The notes under the pieces were generated by a model, which made no database searches, was not told where the DNA came from, and saw only the letters and a program-made list of their open reading frames with translations. The position numbers were made by a program, and so were the translations under genes. DNA of 6,190 nt from Bacteroidales bacterium (GTDB lineage: Bacteria > Bacteroidota > Bacteroidia > Bacteroidales > B18-G4), in NCBI GenBank assembly GCA_023132505.1, contig JAGLYE010000101.1:1-6190 (forward strand), read 5' to 3'. Shown piece by piece: positions 1 through 5,896 of the stretch. The stretch's first letter is position 1. Each line of letters starts with the position of its first letter.

Positions 1-1916
1 CTCCGGGTACAATTTTCTTACTTGTATTTGTGCTCTTTGGTTTCATGATCATCAACTTTAATTTCAGGTTCCGGCTACGGAAAAAGAAAGATGATACCAT
101 ATCAGATAATACGCCGTTCAATCCCGGCGGGAACAAAAGCAATAATCAAAAGGAAGATATTTACAATACTGTAGAATTTTCGGTTACCGAGGATGATAAA
201 ATTGAAAAAGCAAAAGATCCTGATGATTTCGATGAGACATTGGCTGATGAAGTCAAGGGCGACCTCCCTTTTGACAATCCACCCGAAGAGACTGACAGGA
301 AAGAAGACAAGTCTGAAACTGATGTTGAACTGACCATTGAAGAAACCCATCCTGAAAAAACTGCAGCAGAAGGATCAACAACACATTATACTATCGACAC
401 CGAATTCGACCCCAAACTCGACCTGGGCAATTACAAATATCCGACCCTTGATTTGCTCGACGACCATGGCGAAGGTGGCATAAGCGTTGAAAAGGAAGAG
501 CTTGAAACAAACAAAGATCGCATTGTCAAGACCTTATCTAATTATAACATCCAGATAGACAAGATCAAGGCCACCATCGGCTCCACGGTGACCTTATACG
601 AGATCATCCCGGCACCGGGTGTACGGATATCAAAGATCAAGAATCTGGAAGATGATATAGCACTCAGCCTCTCTGCCATGGGCATCCGTATCATTGCACC
701 TATCCCAGGCAAAGGAACGATAGGGATTGAAGTCCCGAACAGGAGGAGCGACATAGTTTCCATGAAATCAATCCTGTCATCGGAAAAATTCCAAAATTCC
801 AAATTTGAGCTTCCTTTCGGGCTTGGCAAAACCATAGCGAATGAAAGTTATGTTGCCGACCTGACCAAGATGCCTCACATCCTCATGGCCGGGGCAACCG
901 GGCAGGGGAAGTCTGTCGGTTTAAATGCCATTCTTGCTTCTTTGCTTTACAAGAAACACCCGTCAGAACTCAAGTTTATCCTCGTTGATCCAAAAAAGGT
1001 TGAGTTAACACTCTTTTCAAAAATAGAACGGCATTTTCTTGCCAAGCTTCCCGATTCGGAAGAGGCGATCATTACTGATACACGAAAGGTAGTGCGTACG
1101 CTAAACTCCCTTGGCATAGAGATGGATCATCGCTATGAGCTGCTTAAAGATGCTCAGGTCAGGAATATCAAAGAATATAATGTTAAGTTCATTAACCGAA
1201 AACTGAACCCCGAGCACGGACATCGCTACCTGCCTTACCTGGTGCTCATCGTGGATGAGTTTGCAGATCTTATCATGACTGCCGGCAAGGAAATTGAAAA
1301 CCCGCTCACCCGATTGGCGCAGCTGGCAAGGGCTGTGGGTATCCACCTGATAATAGCTACCCAGCGGCCATCCGTAAATATTATTACAGGTACTATCAAA
1401 GCCAACTTCCCGGCACGTATTGCCTACCGGGTGATCTCCAAGATCGACTCCCGGACCATCCTTGATACCGGTGGTGCCGACCAGCTGATCGGACGCGGTG
1501 ATATGCTGCTATCCACCGGCAGTGACCTGGTAAGGCTGCAATGCGCTTTTGTTGACACACCTGAAATTGAAAGGGTAACAGACTTTATAGGATCTCAGCG
1601 GGCATATCCGCATGCCATGCACCTTCCGGAATACCTCGATGAAGAAATTGATGGCCCCGACGACTTTGATCCGAGCGATCGGGATGAATTATTTGAAGAA
1701 GCAGCAAGAATCATCGTTCAAACACAACAAGGTTCTACCTCACTCCTGCAACGCAAACTTAAGCTTGGGTACAACCGGGCCGGCAGGATCATCGACCAGC
1801 TGGAAGCAGCCGGAATTGTCGGCCCCTTTGAAGGAAGTAAAGCCAGGGAAGTAAGAATCACTGATGAACTCAGTTTGGAACAGTTTTTGAAAGATTTAGA
1901 TAAAAGCAATGAGTAA
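1..1916 (+). CDS. ftsK: DNA translocase FtsK/SpoIIIE family, 5'-truncated by the window edge
   Basis: Septum-anchored ATP-driven DNA pump that clears and aligns chromosome termini at division. The frame is open from base 3 to the stop at 1914-1916, so the real start lies outside the window; the GTG at base 30 is only an internal codon. The first ~20 codons are hydrophobic and match the end of the last N-terminal membrane helix. Numbering residues from base 30: an acidic, low-complexity linker spans ~17-130; the alpha/beta motor follows with Walker A GATGQGKS (288-295), Walker B LVLIVDE (404-410), ATQRP (443-447) and KIDSRTILD (471-479); a C-terminal winged-helix gamma domain (~552-612) contains GYNRAGRIIDQLEAAGIV, the part known in the family to read polar DNA guide sequences. 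About 640 codons are visible against roughly 750-850 usual for this phylum, so most of the membrane domain is missing. All motor motifs are intact. Its end overlaps the lolA gene by 8 bp. Confidence 0.97.
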   Translation, partial: PGTIFLLVFVLFGFMIINFNFRFRLRKKKDDTISDNTPFNPGGNKSNNQKEDIYNTVEFSVTEDDKIEKAKDPDDFDETLADEVKGDLPFDNPPEETDRKEDKSETDVELTIEETHPEKTAAEGSTTHYTIDTEFDPKLDLGNYKYPTLDLLDDHGEGGISVEKEELETNKDRIVKTLSNYNIQIDKIKATIGSTVTLYEIIPAPGVRISKIKNLEDDIALSLSAMGIRIIAPIPGKGTIGIEVPNRRSDIVSMKSILSSEKFQNSKFELPFGLGKTIANESYVADLTKMPHILMAGATGQGKSVGLNAILASLLYKKHPSELKFILVDPKKVELTLFSKIERHFLAKLPDSEEAIITDTRKVVRTLNSLGIEMDHRYELLKDAQVRNIKEYNVKFINRKLNPEHGHRYLPYLVLIVDEFADLIMTAGKEIENPLTRLAQLARAVGIHLIIATQRPSVNIITGTIKANFPARIAYRVISKIDSRTILDTGGADQLIGRGDMLLSTGSDLVRLQCAFVDTPEIERVTDFIGSQRAYPHAMHLPEYLDEEIDGPDDFDPSDRDELFEEAARIIVQTQQGSTSLLQRKLKLGYNRAGRIIDQLEAAGIVGPFEGSKAREVRITDELSLEQFLKDLDKSNE

Positions 1917-2553
1917 AACGATGAAAAACATATTCATATTCATTATCAGCATATTAATATCGGGAGCAGCCTTTTCACAAAGCAAGAAGGCCAAGGCCAT
2001 CATAGAGGATATCACCAAGAAGACTCAGGAATACAAATCCGTTGAATTTGAGTTTACCTTTACTTACGAAGACCCGGGCAATGGTGATGTGAGCGAAAAA
2101 GGCAAATTGCTTATCAGCGGCGATAAGTACATACTGAATATCGAAGGACAAAAAGTTATTTGCGACGGGGAAACCATATGGACTTATATTGAAGATGCAT
2201 GGGAAGTGCAGATCAATGCAATAGAGGAAGATGATGGGTCCATAACTCCTTCAAAACTTCTAACTACCTATAACGAAGAGTATAAAGCAAGGCTCGAGAA
2301 AGAGTATAAAAGAGATGGCGTGAATTACCAAAGGATAGTGCTTAAGCCCGAAGAAGGCAAAAAATGGGTCAAGCTCGATGTAGTGGTAAATGCAGACAAA
2401 CAACAAATATCTGAAATCACCATCCATGATAAAAATGGCGGCAAGATCCATTATAAGATCGACAAAATCACACCTGACCTTGACATCACTGATGCTGATT
2501 TCACCTTTAATCCCGACGATTACCCTGATGTTGAGATAGTGGACATGAGATGA
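1909..2553 (+). CDS. lolA: LolA-like periplasmic outer-membrane lipoprotein carrier
   Basis: Probable periplasmic chaperone that carries lipoproteins from the inner membrane to the outer membrane. The 214-residue product has an N-terminal signal peptide (hydrophobic ~7-20, likely cut after AFS near residue 23) and then a beta-rich body with LolA-type landmarks: GKLLISGDKYILNIEGQ (65-81), CDGETIWTY (85-93), the strand pair around ISEITIHDKNGGKIHYKI (167-184) and the terminal DADFTFNPDDYPDVEIVDMR (195-214). Length fits the family. The start at 1909 lies inside the end of ftsK (overlap ATGAGTAA), suggesting translational coupling; an in-frame ATG at 1921 (MKNIFIF...) gives an equally good signal peptide and may be the true start. 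ftsK followed by lolA is, from memory, a recurrent order in Bacteroidota. Assignment rests on family pattern, not alignment. Confidence 0.88.
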   Translation: MSKTMKNIFIFIISILISGAAFSQSKKAKAIIEDITKKTQEYKSVEFEFTFTYEDPGNGDVSEKGKLLISGDKYILNIEGQKVICDGETIWTYIEDAWEVQINAIEEDDGSITPSKLLTTYNEEYKARLEKEYKRDGVNYQRIVLKPEEGKKWVKLDVVVNADKQQISEITIHDKNGGKIHYKIDKITPDLDITDADFTFNPDDYPDVEIVDMR

Positions 2554-2672
2554 TCCTGCATCGAGCTGTTCAGGTCAACTCATAACATAAAAGCCCTTAT
2601 CACTGCAAATATTCGCAGCATTTAATAAACCCTTTCCGATATTATCAATCAAAGAGGTAACCTTATCAGATA

Positions 2673-3224
2673 TTGCCAGTGAATATAGATGACAGGGAAA
2701 TAATACAACTGACCCGGAATGAGCACTCAAAGGAAGAGGGCTTTGTGCTGCTGGTAAAAAAGTACCAGCAGCGACTCTATTGGCACATCAGGCGATTGGT
2801 GGTCGATCATGATGATGCGGATGATGTAATGCAGAATACTTTCATAAAAATATGGCATGGATTAGCAAAGTTCAGGGAGGAATCGCAGCTTTATACCTGG
2901 CTTTACCGTATTGCCACAAATGAGGCACTTGGCTTTATTAAGAAAGCCCAACATAAGAAATCCATCCCTTTTGAGGATGGCGGCCCTGAATTAAGTGCAC
3001 TGATCGATAATTCCCCATTGATCTCCGGTGATGAGATCAGCCGCAAGCTGCAAAGGGCCGTGCTGATGCTTCCTGCCAAACAAAGACTGGTTTTCAACAT
3101 GAAGTATTTCGATGAAATGAAATATGAAGAGATATCAGCAGTACTCGGAACTTCGGTCGGGGCACTGAAAGCTTCTTACCATCTGGCCATAAAAAAAATC
3201 GAGAAGCAGGTACTTGTGGATTAA
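2673..3224 (+). CDS. ECF-type RNA polymerase sigma factor (RpoE-like), TTG start
   Basis: Alternative sigma factor of the extracytoplasmic-function group, expected to direct RNA polymerase to a small regulon on release from its anti-sigma factor. The 183-residue product has only region 2 (~26-92, with DDADDVMQNTFIKIW at 47-61 and TWLYRIATNEAL at 75-86) and region 4 (~122-177, LPAKQRLVFNMKYFDEMKYEEI then the helix-turn-helix LGTSVGALKASYHLAIKKIE), joined by a short variable linker; this two-domain form defines ECF factors. No ATG precedes region 2: an in-frame stop lies at 2658-2660 and the first ATG codon is residue 53. TTG at 2673 is therefore taken as the start, with GTG at 2679 as the alternative. 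A purine-rich AAAGAGG at 2651-2657 is 15 bases upstream of the TTG. It leads the cassette with the putative anti-sigma gene 32 bp downstream. Target promoters cannot be told from the sequence. Confidence 0.93.
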   Translation: MPVNIDDREIIQLTRNEHSKEEGFVLLVKKYQQRLYWHIRRLVVDHDDADDVMQNTFIKIWHGLAKFREESQLYTWLYRIATNEALGFIKKAQHKKSIPFEDGGPELSALIDNSPLISGDEISRKLQRAVLMLPAKQRLVFNMKYFDEMKYEEISAVLGTSVGALKASYHLAIKKIEKQVLVD

Positions 3225-3256
3225 ACCTTTATTAATATTCAACATCAAACCAGAAA

Positions 3257-3748
3257 ATGAAACCCGCAAACAACATACAAAACGGCAAAAACGGATCAGA
3301 CCGGAAGTTGAAAGATCTTTTAGGGAAAGAGATGCCATATCAGGTACCGGATGGCTACTTCGAGGGTCTTCCCGATCACCTCCTCGATGCATGCAGGCAA
3401 AGCAGACAGGAACCTAAACGCCGTTTATATCTGCAAACGGGCTTCTTAAGGATTGCTGCAGCTGCTGCGGTATTGATCATGGCAGCATTAGTGATCACCA
3501 TGGTATTCACAAACCGCCCGTCAGAGGTTGAAGGCTTCGTCGAATACAGCATGGATGAAATCTATTTTTATAATATCAATAGCCTGGCCGACCTGGAGGA
3601 AACATATCTCCTGTCATTGATCGAATCCGACAACCTTGATCTGATGGGTCTGATGGTTAATAAAGCAGATAGTATCTCTGATGAAGCTATTATGGATTAC
3701 CTCCTGGCTGAGAACCATATAGAATATTATATTATAAATGAGTATTAA
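3257..3748 (+). CDS. Putative single-pass anti-sigma factor (membrane protein)
   Basis: Probable membrane partner that sequesters the ECF sigma factor encoded just upstream. The 163-residue protein has a hydrophilic cytoplasmic N-terminus with YQVPDGYFEGLPDHLLDA (28-45), a motif frequent in Bacteroidota proteins encoded after ECF sigma genes; a basic stretch EPKRRLYLQ; one membrane helix (~62-84, Ala/Ile/Val rich); and an acidic periplasmic tail (~85-163) ending in SDEAIMDYLLAENHIEYYI and NEY. The basic stretch before the helix supports an N-in, C-out topology. No zinc-finger HxxxCxxC anti-sigma motif is seen, so it is not a classic ZAS-type protein. The ATG at 3257 is the first in frame that keeps the whole N-terminal region; the gap to the sigma gene is 32 bp and to the next gene 18 bp, consistent with one operon. 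Function is inferred from position and layout, not from a catalytic motif. Confidence 0.75.
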   Translation: MKPANNIQNGKNGSDRKLKDLLGKEMPYQVPDGYFEGLPDHLLDACRQSRQEPKRRLYLQTGFLRIAAAAAVLIMAALVITMVFTNRPSEVEGFVEYSMDEIYFYNINSLADLEETYLLSLIESDNLDLMGLMVNKADSISDEAIMDYLLAENHIEYYIINEY

Positions 3749-3766
3749 TCAAAAAAAAACAATATT

Positions 3767-4306
3767 ATGAAACCATTGAAATTATCGATTGTAATGATCA
3801 TGGCTATAGCAGTCATGGCAATGACCCTGCCGAATCAGGTGCAAGGTCAAGACAGGGAGAAAATGGCAAAGGAAAGGAAAGAAATGGGAGAAAGGATCAA
3901 AGCGTCAAAGATTGCTTTCATCACCGAGCAAGTCGACCTGAGTCCGGAAGAGGCTGAAAAATTCTGGCCTATATACAATGAACAGAATAAAAAGCGCGAG
4001 GAGCTTACACACACCTTAATGGAAAGGTTCAAAGGCCATGAAGAAAACCTTGAGATTTCCAACGAACAAGCAGAAGAGATGATGCAGCAGGGTTTCAAAC
4101 AGGAGGAGGCTTTGCTTGACCTGAAGAGGGAATATCACAAAAAATTTACAGAAATACTGTCTGCAACCAAAGTGATGAAATTATACCATGCCGAAAATAA
4201 TTTCAGACGGGGTTTAATGGAAAGGTTAGGTCACCGTGAAGGAGAACGAAAACCAGAAGGTAGAGGCATGGCCCCACCTTTGAGGGAAAGGCCACACCAC
4301 AGATAA
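3767..4306 (+). CDS. Exported Spy/CpxP/CnrX-like helical protein, putative sensor for the sigma cassette
   Basis: Secreted, strongly helical protein of 179 residues. A signal peptide covers ~1-28 (KLSIVMIMAIAVMAMTL core, likely cut near VQG/Q). The mature part is a long charged helix set with LSPEEAEKFWPIYNEQNKKREEL (58-80) and a second related segment LSATKVMKLYHAENNFRR (131-148); this paired 'LSPEEA.../LSATKV...' pattern resembles the LTxxQ repeats of Spy and CpxP and the periplasmic sensors of CnrX type. The tail (~150-179) is rich in Arg, Gly, Pro and His (ends HHR), which could bind metal or anionic partners. It follows the anti-sigma gene by 18 bp of A-rich sequence, and such proteins are often encoded beside ECF sigma genes in Bacteroidota. 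Likely role: periplasmic stress or metal sensor, or chaperone that tunes the anti-sigma factor. Family placement is moderately sure; ligand is unknown. Confidence 0.72.
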   Translation: MKPLKLSIVMIMAIAVMAMTLPNQVQGQDREKMAKERKEMGERIKASKIAFITEQVDLSPEEAEKFWPIYNEQNKKREELTHTLMERFKGHEENLEISNEQAEEMMQQGFKQEEALLDLKREYHKKFTEILSATKVMKLYHAENNFRRGLMERLGHREGERKPEGRGMAPPLRERPHHR

Positions 4307-4336
4307 AAAAGAGGCAGCCTCTTTTTTTTATTTTTT
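4305..4336. terminator. Bidirectional intrinsic terminator between convergent genes
   Basis: A perfect 10-bp stem pairs 4305-4314 (A-run then GAGG) with 4318-4327 (CCTC then T-run) around a 3-base loop CAG, followed by more T (to 4329, then 4331-4336). Read from the other strand it is also a GC-core hairpin followed by a T-run. The left arm begins inside the stop codon (4304-4306) of the CpxP-like gene, and the right arm ends one base from the stop (4328-4330) of the minus-strand lipoprotein gene, so it can end transcription from both sides. Confidence 0.88.
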
Positions 4337-4882
4337 CCACTTATAATATTCCCCTATCAGGCTTAGCGTGCTTTCATCCACTTCCTGGATCAGGGTTGTC
4401 AGGTTCAACTCCTTATCTTTGCCACCCCAGAAAACAATCGGCATATGTTCGCCACCATATTCGCCGCTCGATTCTTCATATGATTCCGTATCGGCAGCCG
4501 TGTTCACACAAAACATAAACGAACCCTTCTTATCATGCTGGTACAAATGCACAGCTGAAAGATCATCGAACTCCATGATCACCTCTCCCCACAGTTGATT
4601 ATCCCTGGCAAACAACCTCTTTTCGATGTTCGTTGCCATTGGGAAATGATCATCAACATAGGTTCCATAAAGATAACTGCTCAGCAATTCTTCGAAATCT
4701 TCCTGGGATACATCCAGGCTGTCATCCATATCGGAAAGGATATTAATGTAGGTAATGGTAAGCTTTCCTGAATTAGGTCCGGTCAACTCCCATTTGTACT
4801 CCTTTTTTTCGACTGTCAGGCAGCTGCTTAACAGGAAGGCAAAAAAAGCTAAAGCCAGTAATTTGATGGCGTTTTTTTTCAT
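4328..4882 (-). CDS. Hypothetical lipoprotein of unknown function
   Basis: Product of 184 residues with a clear lipoprotein signal: MKKNAIKLLALAFFAFLLSSC, Cys21 being the expected lipidated residue. The mature protein is acidic and looks globular with mixed strands and helices: KWELTGPNSGKLTITY (30-45) starts the fold, DVSQEDFEELLSSYL (57-71) is a likely helix, GEVIMEFDDLSAVHLYQ (99-115) and MPIVFWGGKDKELNLTT (147-163) are recognisable conserved-looking blocks. I recall similar uncharacterised Bacteroidota lipoproteins but can give no function. The frame is open further upstream to an ATG at 4954, but the start at 4882 is chosen because it puts the signal peptide at the N-terminus. The gene is transcribed toward the sigma cassette and separated from it only by the shared terminator; it diverges from the thiamine-binding gene. 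It appears monocistronic. Confidence 0.82.
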   Translation of the reverse strand: MKKNAIKLLALAFFAFLLSSCLTVEKKEYKWELTGPNSGKLTITYINILSDMDDSLDVSQEDFEELLSSYLYGTYVDDHFPMATNIEKRLFARDNQLWGEVIMEFDDLSAVHLYQHDKKGSFMFCVNTAADTESYEESSGEYGGEHMPIVFWGGKDKELNLTTLIQEVDESTLSLIGEYYKWKK

Positions 4883-4903
4883 ACAATATTGCTTGTTTAT
4901 GGT

Positions 4904-4910
4904 TCTCCTT
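4904..4910 (-). promoter_or_regulatory. Shine-Dalgarno-like AAGGAGA upstream of the lipoprotein gene
   Basis: On the minus strand the leader contains AAGGAGA, an excellent anti-16S match, but it ends 21 bases before the ATG at 4882, which is too far for normal use. No ATG, GTG or TTG lies at the proper distance in frame. It may be fortuitous, or a folded leader may bring it closer. Confidence 0.3.
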
Positions 4911-4920
4911 ATTAGAATGC

Positions 4921-4936
4921 AATCCCTTCGGGGATT
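4921..4936. repeat. Perfect inverted repeat with TTCG loop in the divergent promoter region
   Basis: AATCCC-TTCG-GGGATT: a 6-bp perfect stem with a 4-base loop. As RNA from the plus strand it has a UUCG loop, from the minus strand CGAA. It sits immediately upstream of a plus-strand -7-like element and inside the presumed 5' leader of the minus-strand lipoprotein mRNA. It could be an operator for a dimeric regulator or an mRNA-leader stem-loop; no T-run follows on either strand, so it is not a standard terminator. Confidence 0.55.
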
Positions 4937-4940
4937 ATTG

Positions 4941-4948
4941 TAATTTTG
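4941..4948 (+). promoter_or_regulatory. Candidate Bacteroidota -7 element for the vitamin operon
   Basis: TAATTTTG fits the TAnnTTTG -7 consensus of the primary sigma factor described in Bacteroides. It would place the transcript start roughly 25-30 bases before the ATG at 4980. No good TTTG at the -33 position is seen, so the call rests on the -7 match and location only. Confidence 0.4.
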
Positions 4949-4951
4949 CAT

Positions 4952-4959
4952 CAAATATA
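4952..4959 (-). promoter_or_regulatory. Candidate Bacteroidota -7 element for the lipoprotein gene
   Basis: The minus strand reads TATATTTG, again matching TAnnTTTG. It would give a leader of ~60 bases containing the inverted repeat at 4921-4936. A TTG on the minus strand at 4976-4974 is the only nearby -33 candidate and is spaced too closely (14 bases). In AT-rich DNA such matches arise by chance fairly often. Confidence 0.35.
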
Positions 4960-4979
4960 ACTATTTAATAAAACAAGTC

Positions 4980-5228
4980 ATGAACACATCCGTTGAGATC
5001 AGCTACTATCCACTTAATGTTGAATATATCCCCCCCATTAAAGGATTTATTGAAAGGATGAACAAATATGAGAAGCTCAGGATCAGGACCAATGGCATGA
5101 GCACTCAGGTTTTCGGGGAATATGCTATTGTGATGCAAGCCCTCACAACAGAAATTGAAAAATCTTTTGAACTGCCCCATTCCGTTTTTGTAATGAAAAT
5201 CATCAACGCTGATCTCGATATTGTATGA
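4980..5228 (+). CDS. Thiamine-binding YkoF/MTH1187-like small protein
   Basis: Small cytoplasmic protein of 82 residues with the ferredoxin-like alpha/beta fold expected for the Thiamine_BP (YkoF/MTH1187/DUF77) family, members of which bind thiamine or its pyrimidine part, usually as oligomers. Visible landmarks: first strand VEISYYPL (5-12), helix PIKGFIERMNKYE (19-31), second strand LRIRTNGMSTQVFGEY (33-48) holding the family's NGMST segment, helix AIVMQALTTEIEKSFEL (49-65), and last strand SVFVMKIINADLDI (68-81). No signal peptide. Length is typical. It starts a divergent operon 97 bp from the lipoprotein gene, and its stop codon overlaps the next start (ATGA, 5225-5228), so it is very likely translated together with the PnuC-like transporter. 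This link suggests a role in buffering or sensing the transported vitamin. I see no TPP-riboswitch motif (CTGAGA) upstream and the gap is too short for a full one. Confidence 0.82.
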   Translation: MNTSVEISYYPLNVEYIPPIKGFIERMNKYEKLRIRTNGMSTQVFGEYAIVMQALTTEIEKSFELPHSVFVMKIINADLDIV

Positions 5229-5896
5229 CCCTTGATATTTTCGACATATTATACCAGAACCTGGCCGACAGCAGCATCCTGGAAGCCATAGCCGTTATTT
5301 TTGGCATCCTGAGTGTGTGGTTCGCCAAAAAAGAAAACATCCTGGTATACCCCACAGGGATCATCAGCGTCCTGATCTATATCTACATCTGTTTCTTTGT
5401 CAAGCTGTACGCCGATATGGGCATCAACTTCGTATATTTCGTGATGAGCATCTACGGCTGGTACATGTGGTCGCGAAAAGATGCAGGGAAACATGTGTTG
5501 CCTATCAGCTGGTGTAAGCCAAAAGACCATCTGATCAGCGCAGCAATGCTGGTAGGGTTCTTTATAACTCTCAGTTACGTCCTCTCAAACTATATCGGCA
5601 GTAATGTACCAATCTATACCGACAGTAATATACCAATCTATATCGACAGGAATATACCAATAATCGATTCCCTTACAACATCTTTTTTTATTGTGGGGAT
5701 GTGGCTGATGGCAAGGAAAAAAATCGAGAACTGGATTTACTGGATCATAGGGAATGTGATCTCCATACCTTTATACTTCTATAAAGAGCTCGCCCTGACC
5801 AGCATACAATTTACCGTGTTCCTGGTCCTGGCTATCATGGGTTTCATTGAGTGGAGGCAAAAGCTTAAACAAAAAGCCTTAAGCGATCAAACATAA
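5225..5896 (+). CDS. pnuC: PnuC-family vitamin facilitator (nicotinamide riboside or thiamine)
   Basis: Inner-membrane facilitator of the PnuC/PnuT family, which lets a vitamin diffuse in until a cytoplasmic kinase phosphorylates it. The 223-residue protein has seven likely membrane helices at about 19-34, 38-58, 64-82, 103-121, 149-163, 169-186 and 190-210. Family signatures include YPTGIISVLIYIYICF (42-57), YADMGINFVYFVMSIYGWYMW (split over 62-82), DSLTTSFFIVGMWLMARK (148-165) and ENWIYWIIGNV (168-178) with W170, W173 and N177. The loop before helix 5 is longer than I expect because of three octapeptide repeats (123-146), described separately. The start at 5225 overlaps the preceding stop as ATGA. 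The downstream kinase argues for nicotinamide riboside; the upstream thiamine-binding gene argues for thiamine (PnuT). Specificity cannot be settled by reading. Confidence 0.92.
   Translation: MTLDIFDILYQNLADSSILEAIAVIFGILSVWFAKKENILVYPTGIISVLIYIYICFFVKLYADMGINFVYFVMSIYGWYMWSRKDAGKHVLPISWCKPKDHLISAAMLVGFFITLSYVLSNYIGSNVPIYTDSNIPIYIDRNIPIIDSLTTSFFIVGMWLMARKKIENWIYWIIGNVISIPLYFYKELALTSIQFTVFLVLAIMGFIEWRQKLKQKALSDQT
5591..5662 (+). repeat. Three tandem 24-bp units inside the PnuC-like gene
   Basis: Units 5591-5614, 5615-5638 and 5639-5662 follow TATAYCGRCAGKAATRTACC plus AATM. Neighbouring units agree at 21 of 24 positions; first and third at 20 of 24. Being 24 bp, they keep the frame and encode YIGSNVPI, YTDSNIPI and YIDRNIPI. 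The array lies in the loop before membrane helix 5. The divergence between copies suggests that the duplication is not brand new. Confidence 0.93.

Noticed and set aside
2603..2618. Possible terminator hairpin after lolA (CTGC ... GCAG)
   Set aside because: Only a 4-bp stem with an 8-base loop and no T-run; too weak to call.
3214..3417. Alternative plus-strand reading frame of 67 codons across the sigma/anti-sigma junction
   Set aside because: It lies in another frame over the start of the anti-sigma gene, has no recognisable domain, and ends at a random stop.
4883..4954. Upstream extension of the lipoprotein reading frame to an ATG at 4954
   Set aside because: It would add 24 charged, polar residues ahead of a clear lipoprotein signal peptide and overlaps the candidate -7 element; the ATG at 4882 fits the lipobox distance.
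4883..4979. TPP or other riboswitch ahead of the thiamine-binding gene
   Set aside because: No CTGAGA-type thi-box core is present and the 97-bp gap also holds both promoters, leaving too little leader on the plus strand.
5249..5530. Minus-strand reading frame of 93 codons inside pnuC
   Set aside because: It is antisense to strongly conserved PnuC membrane helices, and its His/Asp-rich product looks like a mirror of those codons.
5591..5662. Tandem repeats as a possible CRISPR or regulatory iteron array
   Set aside because: The units are contiguous with no spacers, keep the pnuC frame, and lie wholly within a well-formed membrane-protein gene.
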